Positions 1 through 6,599 are shown, counted from the stretch's first letter. The stretch is DNA of 6,850 bases from Actinomycetota bacterium (GCA_003161205.1 PMOU01000105.1:1-6850), one strand, 5' to 3'. Made by a program: numbers and translations. The notes: generated by a model not told the origin, from the letters alone.

Positions 1-1
1 C

Positions 2-166
2 GTGGCCGGGTTCGACCTGCCGCATGACACGCCGATAGCGAATCTGTGGAACGTGGGCGACGGCGTCAAGGAGTACGCCAACGGCGGCACCACCGCCTGC
101 GCCGAGACCGCTCAGCTGGTCGCGCGGCAGGTGGCGGACCGCTATCCGGCCGGCGCCGCGGTCTGA
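2..166 (+). CDS. FAD-dependent oxidoreductase, C-terminal fragment
   Basis: Only the last 54 codons are present; the gene enters from the left edge and ends at TGA 164-166. The visible peptide contains NLWNVGDGVKEYANGGTTAC followed by AETAQLVARQV. A Gly-Asp pair, then a Gly-rich turn and an Ala-rich helix, is the usual C-terminal FAD-contacting segment of the amine oxidase / phytoene desaturase-like flavoprotein superfamily, where the GD aspartate binds the FAD and the last helix packs on the Rossmann fold. This is inference from a short tail: substrate and exact subfamily cannot be told. It lacks the C-terminal pattern I would expect of a 3-ketosteroid delta-1-dehydrogenase. Its 3' end overlaps the 3' end of the opposing tetR gene by 25 bp, so no separate terminator lies between them. 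Confidence 0.65.
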   Translation: MAGFDLPHDTPIANLWNVGDGVKEYANGGTTACAETAQLVARQVADRYPAGAAV

Positions 167-840
167 CGCGGACCGGACTGCCTGCGTGCCCTCGTACCGC
201 CGGCCCCTTCGCCGTGCGGAGCGGCCAGCCCGTTCCTGACCAGCGACTGCGCGGTCCGCACCACGACCTCCAGCGACCCCCGGCGGGGGTTCCACCACTC
301 GGCCGCCCAGTTGAGCGCGCCGAGCACCAGCATCCGGGCCGCCCTGGGCTCCAGGTCGGAGCGCAGCAGCCCGGCGTTGCCCGCGTCCTGCAGCAGCTTG
401 CGCCAGGTATCTCCGTACAGAGATGCCTCGGCGGCATACCTGATGGCGATGTTCTCCGGGACCTGGCCCGCGTTGCGGATCGACGCGGTCGTGTAGTCGG
501 AGATCTCGAGTGAGAACCGCAGGTGCGCCTCGACCGCGGCATCGATGCGATCCAGCGGGTCGGCGCCGGGCGGCAGTGCGGCCAGCACCGTGGTCACGTG
601 CTCGCGCATGAGCGCGATGCCGGTCCACATCACCTCTTCGATCAGGTCATCGCGAGAGGGAAAGTAGTAATAGATCGCCGGGGCCTGGATCTCGGCCTGG
701 TCGGCGACGTCGCTCAGCCGCGTGCCCGCGTATCCCTTCCGGCTGAGCACGTGCGCGGCGGCATCGAGGATCCGCTCCCTGGTCCGCGCCGACTTCGAGC
801 CGGCTTCCTCGGCCACGGCCGCGTCCAGTTTTTTAGGCAC
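142..840 (-). CDS. TetR/AcrR-family transcriptional repressor
   Basis: This 232-residue protein has the TetR architecture. An N-terminal helix (TRERILDAAAHVLSRKGY, about residues 20-37) precedes the helix-turn-helix (about 41-60), which ends in the typical AIYYYFPSRDDL segment. An all-helical ligand-binding and dimerisation domain follows (about 70-205), including an LGALNWAAEWW segment like that of regulators of acyl-CoA catabolism. TetR proteins bind palindromic operators as dimers and release them on ligand binding; here the ligand is plausibly an acyl-CoA made or consumed by the neighbours (inference). The basic, Ala/Gly-rich tail after about residue 207 looks disordered and overlaps the opposing gene. 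The start is GTG at 838-840. It has no good SD, but a -10-like TACAAT lies 6 nt upstream, suggesting a leaderless message. It lies 39 bp downstream of the acyl-CoA dehydrogenase gene, so co-transcription with it is also possible. The call to TetR is firm; the target is not known. Confidence 0.93.
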   Translation of the reverse strand: MPKKLDAAVAEEAGSKSARTRERILDAAAHVLSRKGYAGTRLSDVADQAEIQAPAIYYYFPSRDDLIEEVMWTGIALMREHVTTVLAALPPGADPLDRIDAAVEAHLRFSLEISDYTTASIRNAGQVPENIAIRYAAEASLYGDTWRKLLQDAGNAGLLRSDLEPRAARMLVLGALNWAAEWWNPRRGSLEVVVRTAQSLVRNGLAAPHGEGAGGTRARRQSGPRQTAAPAG

Positions 841-846
841 GAGTCA

Positions 847-852
847 ATTGTA
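847..852 (-). promoter_or_regulatory. Candidate -10 element for a leaderless tetR transcript
   Basis: On the minus strand TACAAT matches the actinobacterial TANNNT -10 pattern. It ends 6 nt before the GTG start of tetR, the spacing expected if transcription begins at or next to the start codon. The surrounding 39-bp gap (841-879) is the only non-coding DNA between tetR and the dehydrogenase gene. No convincing -35 is visible, and there is no SD at a normal distance from the GTG. The element also contains half of a short CAATTG palindrome (845-850). Confidence 0.4.
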
Positions 853-879
853 AGTTCCCGGCGTACCGCGCCCGCTCCC

Positions 880-2037
880 TCAGCGATCGAGGCCGCCGCG
901 GGATATCAGCTGCGCGGCGATGACGTTGCGCTGGATCTCGTTGGTTCCCTCGCCGACGATCATCAGGGGCGCATCGCGGAAATACCGCTCGACGTCGTAC
1001 TCGGTGGAGTACCCGTACCCGCCGTGGATCCGGACCGCGTTGAGCGCGATCTCCATCGCGGCCTCCGAGGCGAACAGCTTGGCCATCCCGGCTTCCATGT
1101 CGCACCGTTCGCCGGCGTCGTACCGCGCCGCCGCGTACTGCACGAGCTGCCGGGCCGCGGTGAGCTTGGTGGCCATGTCCGCCAGGTACCCCCCGACGGC
1201 CTGGTGCTTCCAGATCGGCACGCCGAAGCTCTCCCGCTGCTGCGCGTACCGCAGCGCGTCGTCGAAGGCCGCCTGCGCGACCCCGACCGCCCGGGAGGCG
1301 ACCTGGATACGCCCGATCTCCAGGCCCTTCATCATCTGGGCGAAGCCGTGCCCGGGTTTGCCGCCGAGCAGCGCGCCGGCGGGTGCGTGATAATCCGCGA
1401 ACGACAGCTCGCAGCTTTCCACCCCCTTGTAGCCGAGCTTCGGCAGGTCACGGGAGATCGTCAGCCCGTCCCCGGGCTCGACCAGCACGATGCTGATGCC
1501 CCGGTGCCGGGGCTGCGCCGAGGCGTCGGTCTTGCACAGCAGCGCGATCAGCTGGGACCGGCGCGCGTTGGTAATCCAGGTCTTGGTGCCGTTGATGAGA
1601 TAACCGCCGTCGTGCGGCCGTGCGGTCGTGGTGATGGCCTGCAGATCGGAGCCGCCGCCCGGCTCGGTCAGCGCCATCGTGGCCCGCACCTGCCCGGTCG
1701 CCATCGCGGGCAGGTAGCGCTGTTTCTGCTCCTCGGTGCCGAACGCCAGCAGCAGCTTGGCGACCACCGTGTGCCCGCCCATCGCCCCGGCCAGGCTCAT
1801 CCAGCCCCGGGCCAGCTCGGCCGTGACCTCGGCGTAGCACGGGGTCGACACCGGCGCGTCACCGTAGGGCTCGGGGATCGCCAGCCCGAAGATGCCCATG
1901 GCCTTCATCTGCTCGATGAGCTTGTCGGGGTAGGTGTTGGCGTGCTCAAGTTCGCGGACGACCGGCCGCACGTCACGGTCGACGAATTCCGCCACCGTCC
2001 CGACGACCTCTCGCTCCTCCGCGGAAAGACTGTTCAC
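880..2037 (-). CDS. Acyl-CoA dehydrogenase, single-domain
   Basis: This FAD enzyme would oxidise an acyl-CoA to the 2,3-enoyl-CoA, passing electrons to ETF. I chose GTG at 2035-2037 (385 aa), which puts AGGGAG 5 nt upstream and gives the normal family length of about 380-390. The open frame runs on to ATGs at 2055, 2082 and 2097, but these add only leader-like residues. Counting from the GTG, TEPGGGSDLQA (about 124-134) and WITNA (about 154-158) are the FAD/substrate-binding segments of the middle domain, QRESFGVPIWKHQAV (about 267-281) is the FAD and dimer-contact stretch, and RIHGGYGYSTEYDVERYFRD (about 336-355) precedes GEGTNEIQRNVIA. Glu363 in GEGT sits at the usual catalytic-base position (as Glu376 of medium-chain dehydrogenase), so the enzyme looks fully active. 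The tetR gene follows 39 bp downstream, and the hydratase gene diverges from its 5' end. Chain length or substrate class cannot be read from the sequence. Confidence 0.95.
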   Translation of the reverse strand: MNSLSAEEREVVGTVAEFVDRDVRPVVRELEHANTYPDKLIEQMKAMGIFGLAIPEPYGDAPVSTPCYAEVTAELARGWMSLAGAMGGHTVVAKLLLAFGTEEQKQRYLPAMATGQVRATMALTEPGGGSDLQAITTTARPHDGGYLINGTKTWITNARRSQLIALLCKTDASAQPRHRGISIVLVEPGDGLTISRDLPKLGYKGVESCELSFADYHAPAGALLGGKPGHGFAQMMKGLEIGRIQVASRAVGVAQAAFDDALRYAQQRESFGVPIWKHQAVGGYLADMATKLTAARQLVQYAAARYDAGERCDMEAGMAKLFASEAAMEIALNAVRIHGGYGYSTEYDVERYFRDAPLMIVGEGTNEIQRNVIAAQLISRGGLDR

Positions 2038-2041
2038 GATG

Positions 2042-2118
2042 GCTCCCTGGGGCATAACCCTGACGTGCTGCCTAACATTCATTAAAAGCTTCTCCACGAT
2101 AGCTGCGCCTCAGGGAGC
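2042..2118. repeat. Inverted repeat carrying the SD sites of both divergent genes
   Basis: GCTCCCTGGGGC at 2042-2053 and GCCTCAGGGAGC at 2107-2118 are reverse complements at 11 of 12 positions, separated by 53 bp. Each arm holds the AGGGAG ribosome binding site of one of the two divergent genes (minus strand at 2043-2048, plus strand at 2112-2117). The match may partly reflect the shared SD, but it extends several bases beyond it. Confidence 0.6.
2043..2048 (-). promoter_or_regulatory. Ribosome binding site deciding the dehydrogenase start
   Basis: AGGGAG on the minus strand lies 5 nt before GTG 2037-2035. The ATG at 2055 has only a weak AGGG 3 nt upstream, and the ATGs at 2082 and 2097 have nothing convincing. 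The same AGGGAG...CCATC leader precedes the thiolase start, which supports this choice. Confidence 0.7.
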
Positions 2119-2125
2119 GTGACCG

Positions 2126-3133
2126 ATGCAGTCTCCGGCCGTCGAGGGTCCGTACTTTGACGAGCTGGCCATCGGCCAGGACTTCGGCCGCGCCCCCGGC
2201 CTCACGCTGACCCCGGGGCTGGCCGCCGCGCATCAGGCCATCACCGGGGACCGGCTCGCGCTCGCCCTTGACCACGAGCTGTGCCACCAGGTCACCGGCG
2301 GCGGCGCGCTGGCGCCGCCCGGCCTGGTCTGGGATGTCGCGATCGGGCAGTCGACGGTGGTCACCCAGCACGTCAAGGCCAACCTCTTCTACCGCGGGCT
2401 GGCCTTCCGCCGGTTCCCCCGGCTCGGCGACACGCTCCGGACCTCGACGCGGGTCGTCGGCCTGCGGCAGAACCGGCCGAGGGAAGGCCGCGCGCCGACC
2501 GGGCTTGCGGTCCTGCGGATCACGACCGTGGACCAGCAGCGACGGCCGGTGCTGGATTTCTGGCGCTGTGCCATGCTGCCGCTGCGCGATCAGGCCGGCC
2601 AGACCGGGTACGCCGACGATCTGGACTCGGTCGGTCATCCGGCCGCGCCGGCCAGCCTGGCCGCGCTCACCAGCGGCTGGCGCCTGGACCGGTTCGCCCG
2701 CCAGGCCGACGGTCCCCGCCTGCGCGACCTGCGGCCGGGGCAGTCCTGGTCGATGGCGGGCGGCGACGTGGTCTCCAGCGCGCCCGAACTGGCCCGGCTG
2801 ACCCTCAACGTGGCGGCGGTGCACCACGACGCGGCGGCCTCCGGCGGCCGCCGCCTGGTCTACGGCGGGCACGCCATCGGGCTGGCCCTGGCCCAGGCGG
2901 TCCGGTCGCTGCCCTCCATTGTCACGGTGGCGGCCTGGCACGGCTGCGACCACCTCGGCCCGGTCCACGAGGGCGACACGCTGCGCAGCACGATCTCGGT
3001 CGAGCAGGTCCAGGAGCTGCCGGGCGGCGGCGGCGGCCTCGTGCACCTGCGCTCCGGAGTCCAGGCGGACGGACTTGACGGGCCCGCGCCGCGCGACGTC
3101 CTGGACTGGCGCTACATCGCCGTCGTCGCCTGA
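2126..3133 (+). CDS. MaoC-like double-hotdog enoyl-CoA hydratase/dehydratase
   Basis: This 335-residue protein probably adds water to an enoyl-CoA made by the neighbouring dehydrogenases, giving a 3-hydroxyacyl-CoA. It reads as two hotdog folds. The first (about 8-155) resembles the mesaconyl-CoA hydratase / Mcd branch (PYFDELAIGQ at the start, DFWRCAMLPLR at its end). The second (about 200-335) is of the same superfamily. R-specific hydratases use Asp or Asn and His in D/N-x4-H. In the second half LTLNVAAVHHD supplies Asn228 and His233, followed by the expected Gly-rich helix start (VYGGHAIGLALAQA). In the first half the motif is degraded: Asp42 remains but Ala47 stands where His is expected. 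One live and one degenerate half is normal for double-hotdog hydratases. The ATG at 2126 has AGGGAG 8 nt upstream. A five-glycine run (300-304) encoded by GGC repeats is probably a surface loop. The thiolase follows 89 bp downstream in the same direction. Substrate and product stereochemistry are inferred only. Confidence 0.85.
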   Translation: MQSPAVEGPYFDELAIGQDFGRAPGLTLTPGLAAAHQAITGDRLALALDHELCHQVTGGGALAPPGLVWDVAIGQSTVVTQHVKANLFYRGLAFRRFPRLGDTLRTSTRVVGLRQNRPREGRAPTGLAVLRITTVDQQRRPVLDFWRCAMLPLRDQAGQTGYADDLDSVGHPAAPASLAALTSGWRLDRFARQADGPRLRDLRPGQSWSMAGGDVVSSAPELARLTLNVAAVHHDAAASGGRRLVYGGHAIGLALAQAVRSLPSIVTVAAWHGCDHLGPVHEGDTLRSTISVEQVQELPGGGGGLVHLRSGVQADGLDGPAPRDVLDWRYIAVVA

Positions 3134-3157
3134 CCTGTTCCCGGCCGGGTCCGTCGG

Positions 3158-3175
3158 CTAGGATATTTATCCTAG
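3158..3175. promoter_or_regulatory. 18-bp palindromic operator candidate upstream of the thiolase
   Basis: CTAGGATATTTATCCTAG is a perfect 8-bp inverted repeat (CTAGGATA / TATCCTAG) around a 2-bp TT centre, an AT-rich island in very GC-rich DNA. Its size and symmetry fit the operator of a TetR dimer, and a TetR gene lies in the same locus. Possible -10 hexamers, TATCCT (3168-3173) and TAGATT (3173-3178), overlap its right arm, so a bound repressor would block RNA polymerase for the thiolase. It could also fold as a 7-bp RNA hairpin with a 4-nt loop, but no U-run follows, so a terminator is unlikely. Confidence 0.6.
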
Positions 3176-3209
3176 ATTCAAATTCTGTTCGTGGCACCTC
3201 GGGGTCGGC

Positions 3210-3217
3210 AAGGGAGG
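3210..3217 (+). promoter_or_regulatory. Ribosome binding site of the thiolase
   Basis: AAGGGAGG lies 5 nt before ATG 3223-3225, followed by CCATC as in the dehydrogenase leader. It is the strongest SD in the window and fixes the thiolase start. Confidence 0.75.
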
Positions 3218-3222
3218 CCATC

Positions 3223-4374
3223 ATGGGCGAGGCCTACATCGTGGACGCGGTCCGCGCACCGGTCGGGCGCCGCCGCGGTGGGCTGGCCGGGGTCCACCCG
3301 GCTGACCTCGCCGCTCACCCGATCCGCGCGCTGATCGAGCGCACCGGCGTCGACCCGGCGGCGATCGAGGATGTCATCTACGGCTGCATCGACGCGATCG
3401 GCGCGCAGGCCGGCGACATCGCCCGGACGGCGGCGCTGGTCGCGGGCCTGCCCGAGCACGTGCCCGGCGTGACCGTCGACCGGCAGTGCGGATCCAGCCA
3501 GCAGGCCGTCACCTTCGCCGCGCAGGCCGTCATGGCCGGGACCGCCGACCTGGTGATCGCCGGCGGCGTGCAGAACATGAGCCAGTACCCCATCTTGAGC
3601 TCCTTCGCGGCGGGCGAGCCGTTCGGCGCGGCGGACCCGTGGAGCGGCAGCCCAGGCTGGCGAGCCCGTTACGGTGACGCGGAGATCTCCCAGTTCAACG
3701 GGGCGGAGATGATCGCCGAGAAGTGGGGGATCAGCCGCGAGGCGATGGAGGAGTACTCGTTCACCAGCCATCAGCGGGCCCTGCACGCGGCCAGCCAGGG
3801 CCGGTTCGACCGTGAGATCGTCCCGCTGGCAGGGGTCAGCGCCGACGAGGGCCCGCGCGCTGACACCACGCTGGAGAAGATGGCGACGCTGAAGACGCTG
3901 ACCGAGGGCGGCCGGCTCACCGCGGCCGTCTGCAGCCAGATCTCCGACGGTGCGGCGGCCCTGCTCATCGCCTCGGAGCAGGGGGTACGGACACACGGGC
4001 TGACCCCGCGGGCCCGGATCCATCACGTGTCCGCCCGCGGCGCCGATCCGGTCTGGGTCCTCACCGCGCCGATCCCGGCGACTGAGTACGCGCTGGCCAA
4101 GACCGGGCAGTCCATCGATGACATCGACGTGGTCGAGATCAACGAGGCCTTCGCCAGCGTGGTGCAGGCCTGGCTGGCGGAGACCGGCGCCGACCCGGCC
4201 CGGGTCAACCCCAACGGCGGTGCGATCGCGCTCGGCCACCCGCTCGGCGCGTCCGGGGCCCGGCTGATGACCACGCTGCTGAACGAGCTCGAGCGGACCG
4301 GCGGCCGTTACGGCTTGCAGACCATGTGCGAGGGCGGCGGCCAGGCCAACGTCACCATCATCGAGCGCGTCTAG
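3223..4374 (+). CDS. Thiolase (acetyl-CoA acyltransferase), FadA5-like
   Basis: This 383-residue thiolase should cleave a 3-ketoacyl-CoA with CoA, releasing acetyl-CoA or propionyl-CoA, the last step of a beta-oxidation turn. All catalytic elements are visible: the acyl-accepting Cys89 in VDRQCGSSQQA, the NEAF loop (307-310), His339 in GGAIALGHPLG, and the second Cys369 in MCEGGGQANVTIIERV. Length is usual for the degradative class. The sequence around LPEHV...TVDRQCGSSQQA, GRFDREI, SQISDGAAA, NEAFASVV and RVNPNGGAIALGHP resembles what I recall of FadA5, the mycobacterial steroid side-chain thiolase, but many actinobacterial thiolases share these segments, so I give no symbol. With Cys89 and both activating residues present it is not an SCP-x/Ltp2-type aldolase. 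It may be transcribed with the hydratase or from its own promoter at the palindrome. Its TAG stop lies in the same CTAG as the stop of the opposing gene. Confidence 0.95.
   Translation: MGEAYIVDAVRAPVGRRRGGLAGVHPADLAAHPIRALIERTGVDPAAIEDVIYGCIDAIGAQAGDIARTAALVAGLPEHVPGVTVDRQCGSSQQAVTFAAQAVMAGTADLVIAGGVQNMSQYPILSSFAAGEPFGAADPWSGSPGWRARYGDAEISQFNGAEMIAEKWGISREAMEEYSFTSHQRALHAASQGRFDREIVPLAGVSADEGPRADTTLEKMATLKTLTEGGRLTAAVCSQISDGAAALLIASEQGVRTHGLTPRARIHHVSARGADPVWVLTAPIPATEYALAKTGQSIDDIDVVEINEAFASVVQAWLAETGADPARVNPNGGAIALGHPLGASGARLMTTLLNELERTGGRYGLQTMCEGGGQANVTIIERV
4371..4374. other. Shared CTAG: overlapping convergent stop codons
   Basis: TAG at 4372-4374 ends the thiolase. Read on the other strand, 4373-4371 is TAG ending the fused dehydrogenase. 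The two genes overlap by 3 bp, leaving no intergenic DNA. Any transcription terminator would have to lie inside one of the coding regions. Confidence 0.95.
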
Positions 4375-6599
4375 CCGCGCGCCCGGGGCAGCCCGAGCAC
4401 CCGCTCGGCGATGATGTTGCGCTGGATGTTGTCGGTGCCGCCGGCGATCGACAACGCGGGGGCGAAGAGCTCGCCGTACGCCCACAGGCCGCCGTCGGCC
4501 TCGGCTGGATCCCAGGCCACCGCGTCGAGTCCGCCCGCCTCCAGGGCGAGGGCTGCGATCTGCCGGGCGAGCCGCCCGGCCGCGACCTTGCCCACTGAGG
4601 GGAACGAGCCGGGATCTTGCCCCGACCGGGTGCCCGCCGCGATTCGTTCCGCCAGCAGGTCCAGGCCGAGCTGGCCGACCCGGGCCTGCGCCAGCTGGCG
4701 CCGGATCACCGGATCCTGCCCGCGGCCGCGCTCGCGGATCAGCGCGGTGACGGCGGCCAGCGTGACCGGCGAGCTGAAGGGGCTGCCCGACAGCGCCGCC
4801 CGCTCGTTCATGAGCATGAGCCGCGCGGCGTTCCAGCCCTGGTTCACCGGGCCGACCACGCTGGAGTCCGGGATGCGGACCTGATCCAGGAAGACCTCGT
4901 TGAACTCCTCGCCGCCGGTGATCTGCCGCAGCGGGCGGACGCTCACCCCGGGCGCGCGCATGTCCGTGACGAACATAGTGATTCCCTGGTGCCGGGGCGC
5001 GGCCGGGTCGGTGCGGGCCAGCAGCAGCCCGAAGTCGCAATGCTGGGCGAACGTGGTCCAGAGTTTCTGGCCGCTGATCACCCAGCTGTCGCCGTCCCGC
5101 TCCGCCGCGGTGATCAGCGACGCCAGGTCCGATCCCGCGCCAGGCTCGGAGAACAGCTGGCACCATAGCTCCTCGCCGCGCAGCATCGGGAGCAGGTAGC
5201 GATCGCGCTGTCCGGCGGAGCCGAGCGCCAGCAGGACGGGGGCGCACATGCCGAGGCCGATCGTGAAGACATCGCCGAACGTGTCATAGCCGCGGGCCGC
5301 CGCCGCGAACGCGTCCAGGTAGTCCCGGCCCAGCGCCCGGCCGTCGTACTCAGCGGGCCAGCCCAGCCCCGCCAGGCCCGCTTCGGCCAGGTGGCGCTGA
5401 TAGGTCCGGGCGTCGCGGATACGCGCGCCGAGGTCGTCCGGCCGCTGCAGGCCGGGCCTCTTGCGGGTTCCGTGCCGCGCGAACCAGGACGTCACGCCGT
5501 CACGGAACGCGGCTACCTCGAGCTCATCAGCCCCGGTACTGCTGCCAGGCCGCGTGCGCAGATCCGCGGCGGCCGCCCGCTCGGCGTGCCAGCCGATGTC
5601 GCCGAACAGGACCGCGCTGGTCCTGGCCCGCCGGAAGTACAGGTGCGCGTCGTGCTCCCAGGTGAAGCCGATACCTCCGTGAATCCGGATGGTCTCGCTG
5701 GTCAGCTGTTCGAACATCGTCGAGCAGGCGATCTTCGCCGCGCTGGCCGCGGGAGCCAGTTCCGCCAGCGGTGCCCCGCCGGCCGCCAGCCGGACAGCGT
5801 GCTGCTGCACCGACCTGGCCAGCTCGAGCTCGATCAGCATGTCCGCCAGCGCGTGCGACACCGCCTGGAACGACCCGATGGGACGGCCGAACTGGACCCG
5901 GTTCCTGGCGTAGTCAACCGACATCTCGAGCACCCGTTCCGCGCCGCCGACCTGCTCGCAGGCGAGCAGGACCGCGGCTAGCGCGCCGACCCGCTCGGCC
6001 CAGCCGTCAGGCACGCTCAGCGGCCGGGCCGCTCCGGCCGGGAAGCTGACGTGGCCCAGGCCGCGGGTCAGGTCGATGCCGTCCAGCGGGGTCACCGTCA
6101 CGCCGGGATCGCCCAGGCCGACGATCGCGCCGCCGCCCGGGCCGGCCAGCAGCAAGTGAGTCGCCGCCGTGGCGTCGGGGACATGGCGCGCGGTCACGGC
6201 GCCATCGGGCGCGATGTCCGGCGAGCCGACGTGCACGGCTACCACCTGCTCACCGGCCGCGATGCCGCGAAGCAGGGCGGCGGTGTGATCGTCAGGGCGG
6301 GCCCGTTCCAGGGCCAGCGAGGCCAGCGTGGTGACCAGGTACGGCGAAGGCAGGCTGGTCCGGCCGATCTCCTCCAGCACCACCGCGAGCTCGGTGACGC
6401 CGTAGCCGCTGCCCGCGTAATCGGCGGCCACGGCCAGCCCGGTCAGGCCGAGTTCCCCGGACAGCCGGGACCACAGCGCGCGATCAAACGGCTCGGGGCC
6501 CGCGATCGTGGCGCGGACGGCCGGGCTGTCCGCCGCCCGGCCGAGCAGCTTCCGCACGCTCGCTCGCAGCTCGTCATGCTCCGGACCGTAGAGAGACAT
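4371..6599 (-). CDS. Fused double acyl-CoA dehydrogenase (FadE34-like architecture)
   Basis: This 742-residue protein carries two acyl-CoA dehydrogenase halves in tandem. The first (about 1-350) has an N-terminal helical part (LYGPEHDELRASVRKLL), a shortened middle domain with no visible TEPxxGSD-type FAD motif, and YARNRVQFGRPIGSFQAVSH plus RIHGGIGFTWEHDAHLYFRR (about 230-324). The second (about 358-742) keeps FSEPGAGSDLAS (483-494), KLWTTFAQH (512-520) and the C-terminal GGTDNIQRNIIAERVLGLPR. Its usual catalytic Glu before GT is Gly720, but Glu599 in MLMNERAAL sits at the alternative position used by isovaleryl-CoA-type dehydrogenases. I infer one catalytic half and one structural half. Mycobacterial FadE34, a fused dehydrogenase for steroid side chains, and heteromeric FadE28/29 follow this plan. 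The ATG at 6599-6597 has no SD but follows a TGCTAACGT extended -10, so it is probably leaderless. An in-frame upstream ATG at 6728 would run into the divergent ligase and is rejected. Confidence 0.92.
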   Translation of the reverse strand: MSLYGPEHDELRASVRKLLGRAADSPAVRATIAGPEPFDRALWSRLSGELGLTGLAVAADYAGSGYGVTELAVVLEEIGRTSLPSPYLVTTLASLALERARPDDHTAALLRGIAAGEQVVAVHVGSPDIAPDGAVTARHVPDATAATHLLLAGPGGGAIVGLGDPGVTVTPLDGIDLTRGLGHVSFPAGAARPLSVPDGWAERVGALAAVLLACEQVGGAERVLEMSVDYARNRVQFGRPIGSFQAVSHALADMLIELELARSVQQHAVRLAAGGAPLAELAPAASAAKIACSTMFEQLTSETIRIHGGIGFTWEHDAHLYFRRARTSAVLFGDIGWHAERAAAADLRTRPGSSTGADELEVAAFRDGVTSWFARHGTRKRPGLQRPDDLGARIRDARTYQRHLAEAGLAGLGWPAEYDGRALGRDYLDAFAAAARGYDTFGDVFTIGLGMCAPVLLALGSAGQRDRYLLPMLRGEELWCQLFSEPGAGSDLASLITAAERDGDSWVISGQKLWTTFAQHCDFGLLLARTDPAAPRHQGITMFVTDMRAPGVSVRPLRQITGGEEFNEVFLDQVRIPDSSVVGPVNQGWNAARLMLMNERAALSGSPFSSPVTLAAVTALIRERGRGQDPVIRRQLAQARVGQLGLDLLAERIAAGTRSGQDPGSFPSVGKVAAGRLARQIAALALEAGGLDAVAWDPAEADGGLWAYGELFAPALSIAGGTDNIQRNIIAERVLGLPRARG

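Larger units (their letters stand above)
2038..2125. promoter_or_regulatory. Divergent promoter region, dehydrogenase / hydratase
   Basis: This 88-bp gap separates two genes reading outward. It is AT-richer than its surroundings in the middle (about 2073-2104). TANNNT-type -10 candidates are TAACAT at 2073-2078 for the plus-strand hydratase and TATCGT (rc of 2096-2101) for the minus-strand dehydrogenase. Neither has a clear -35, so these assignments are tentative. If both are used, the two transcripts overlap slightly at their 5' ends. No copy of the 18-bp palindrome found upstream of the thiolase is present here. Confidence 0.5.

Noticed and set aside
523..2085. Long plus-strand open frame of 520 codons opposite tetR and the dehydrogenase
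   Set aside because: It is antisense to two well-supported genes, and its translation is Arg/Gly/His-rich with no recognisable motif. Long antisense frames are expected in DNA of this GC content.
2038..2097. Upstream starts (ATG 2055, 2082, 2097) for the single-domain dehydrogenase
   Set aside because: They add up to 20 residues with no family similarity and poor SD sites. GTG 2037 has AGGGAG at 5 nt and gives the usual family length.
3022..3037. GGC repeat within the hydratase gene as a phase-variable tract
   Set aside because: It is a run of five in-frame glycine codons. Changes by whole GGC units would not shift the frame, and the number of units is small.
2072..3046. Minus-strand open frame of 324 codons opposite the hydratase
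   Set aside because: No family motifs and composition typical of a shadow frame; the plus-strand hydratase accounts for the region.
3140..3149. CCCGGCCGGG palindrome after the hydratase stop as a terminator
   Set aside because: It has no loop and no U-run, and such GC palindromes are frequent by chance in this DNA.
3178..5247. Minus-strand open frame of 689 codons across the thiolase and part of the fused dehydrogenase
   Set aside because: It is a low-complexity Arg/Pro/Ala-rich product in a shadow frame of two genes whose catalytic motifs are intact in other frames.
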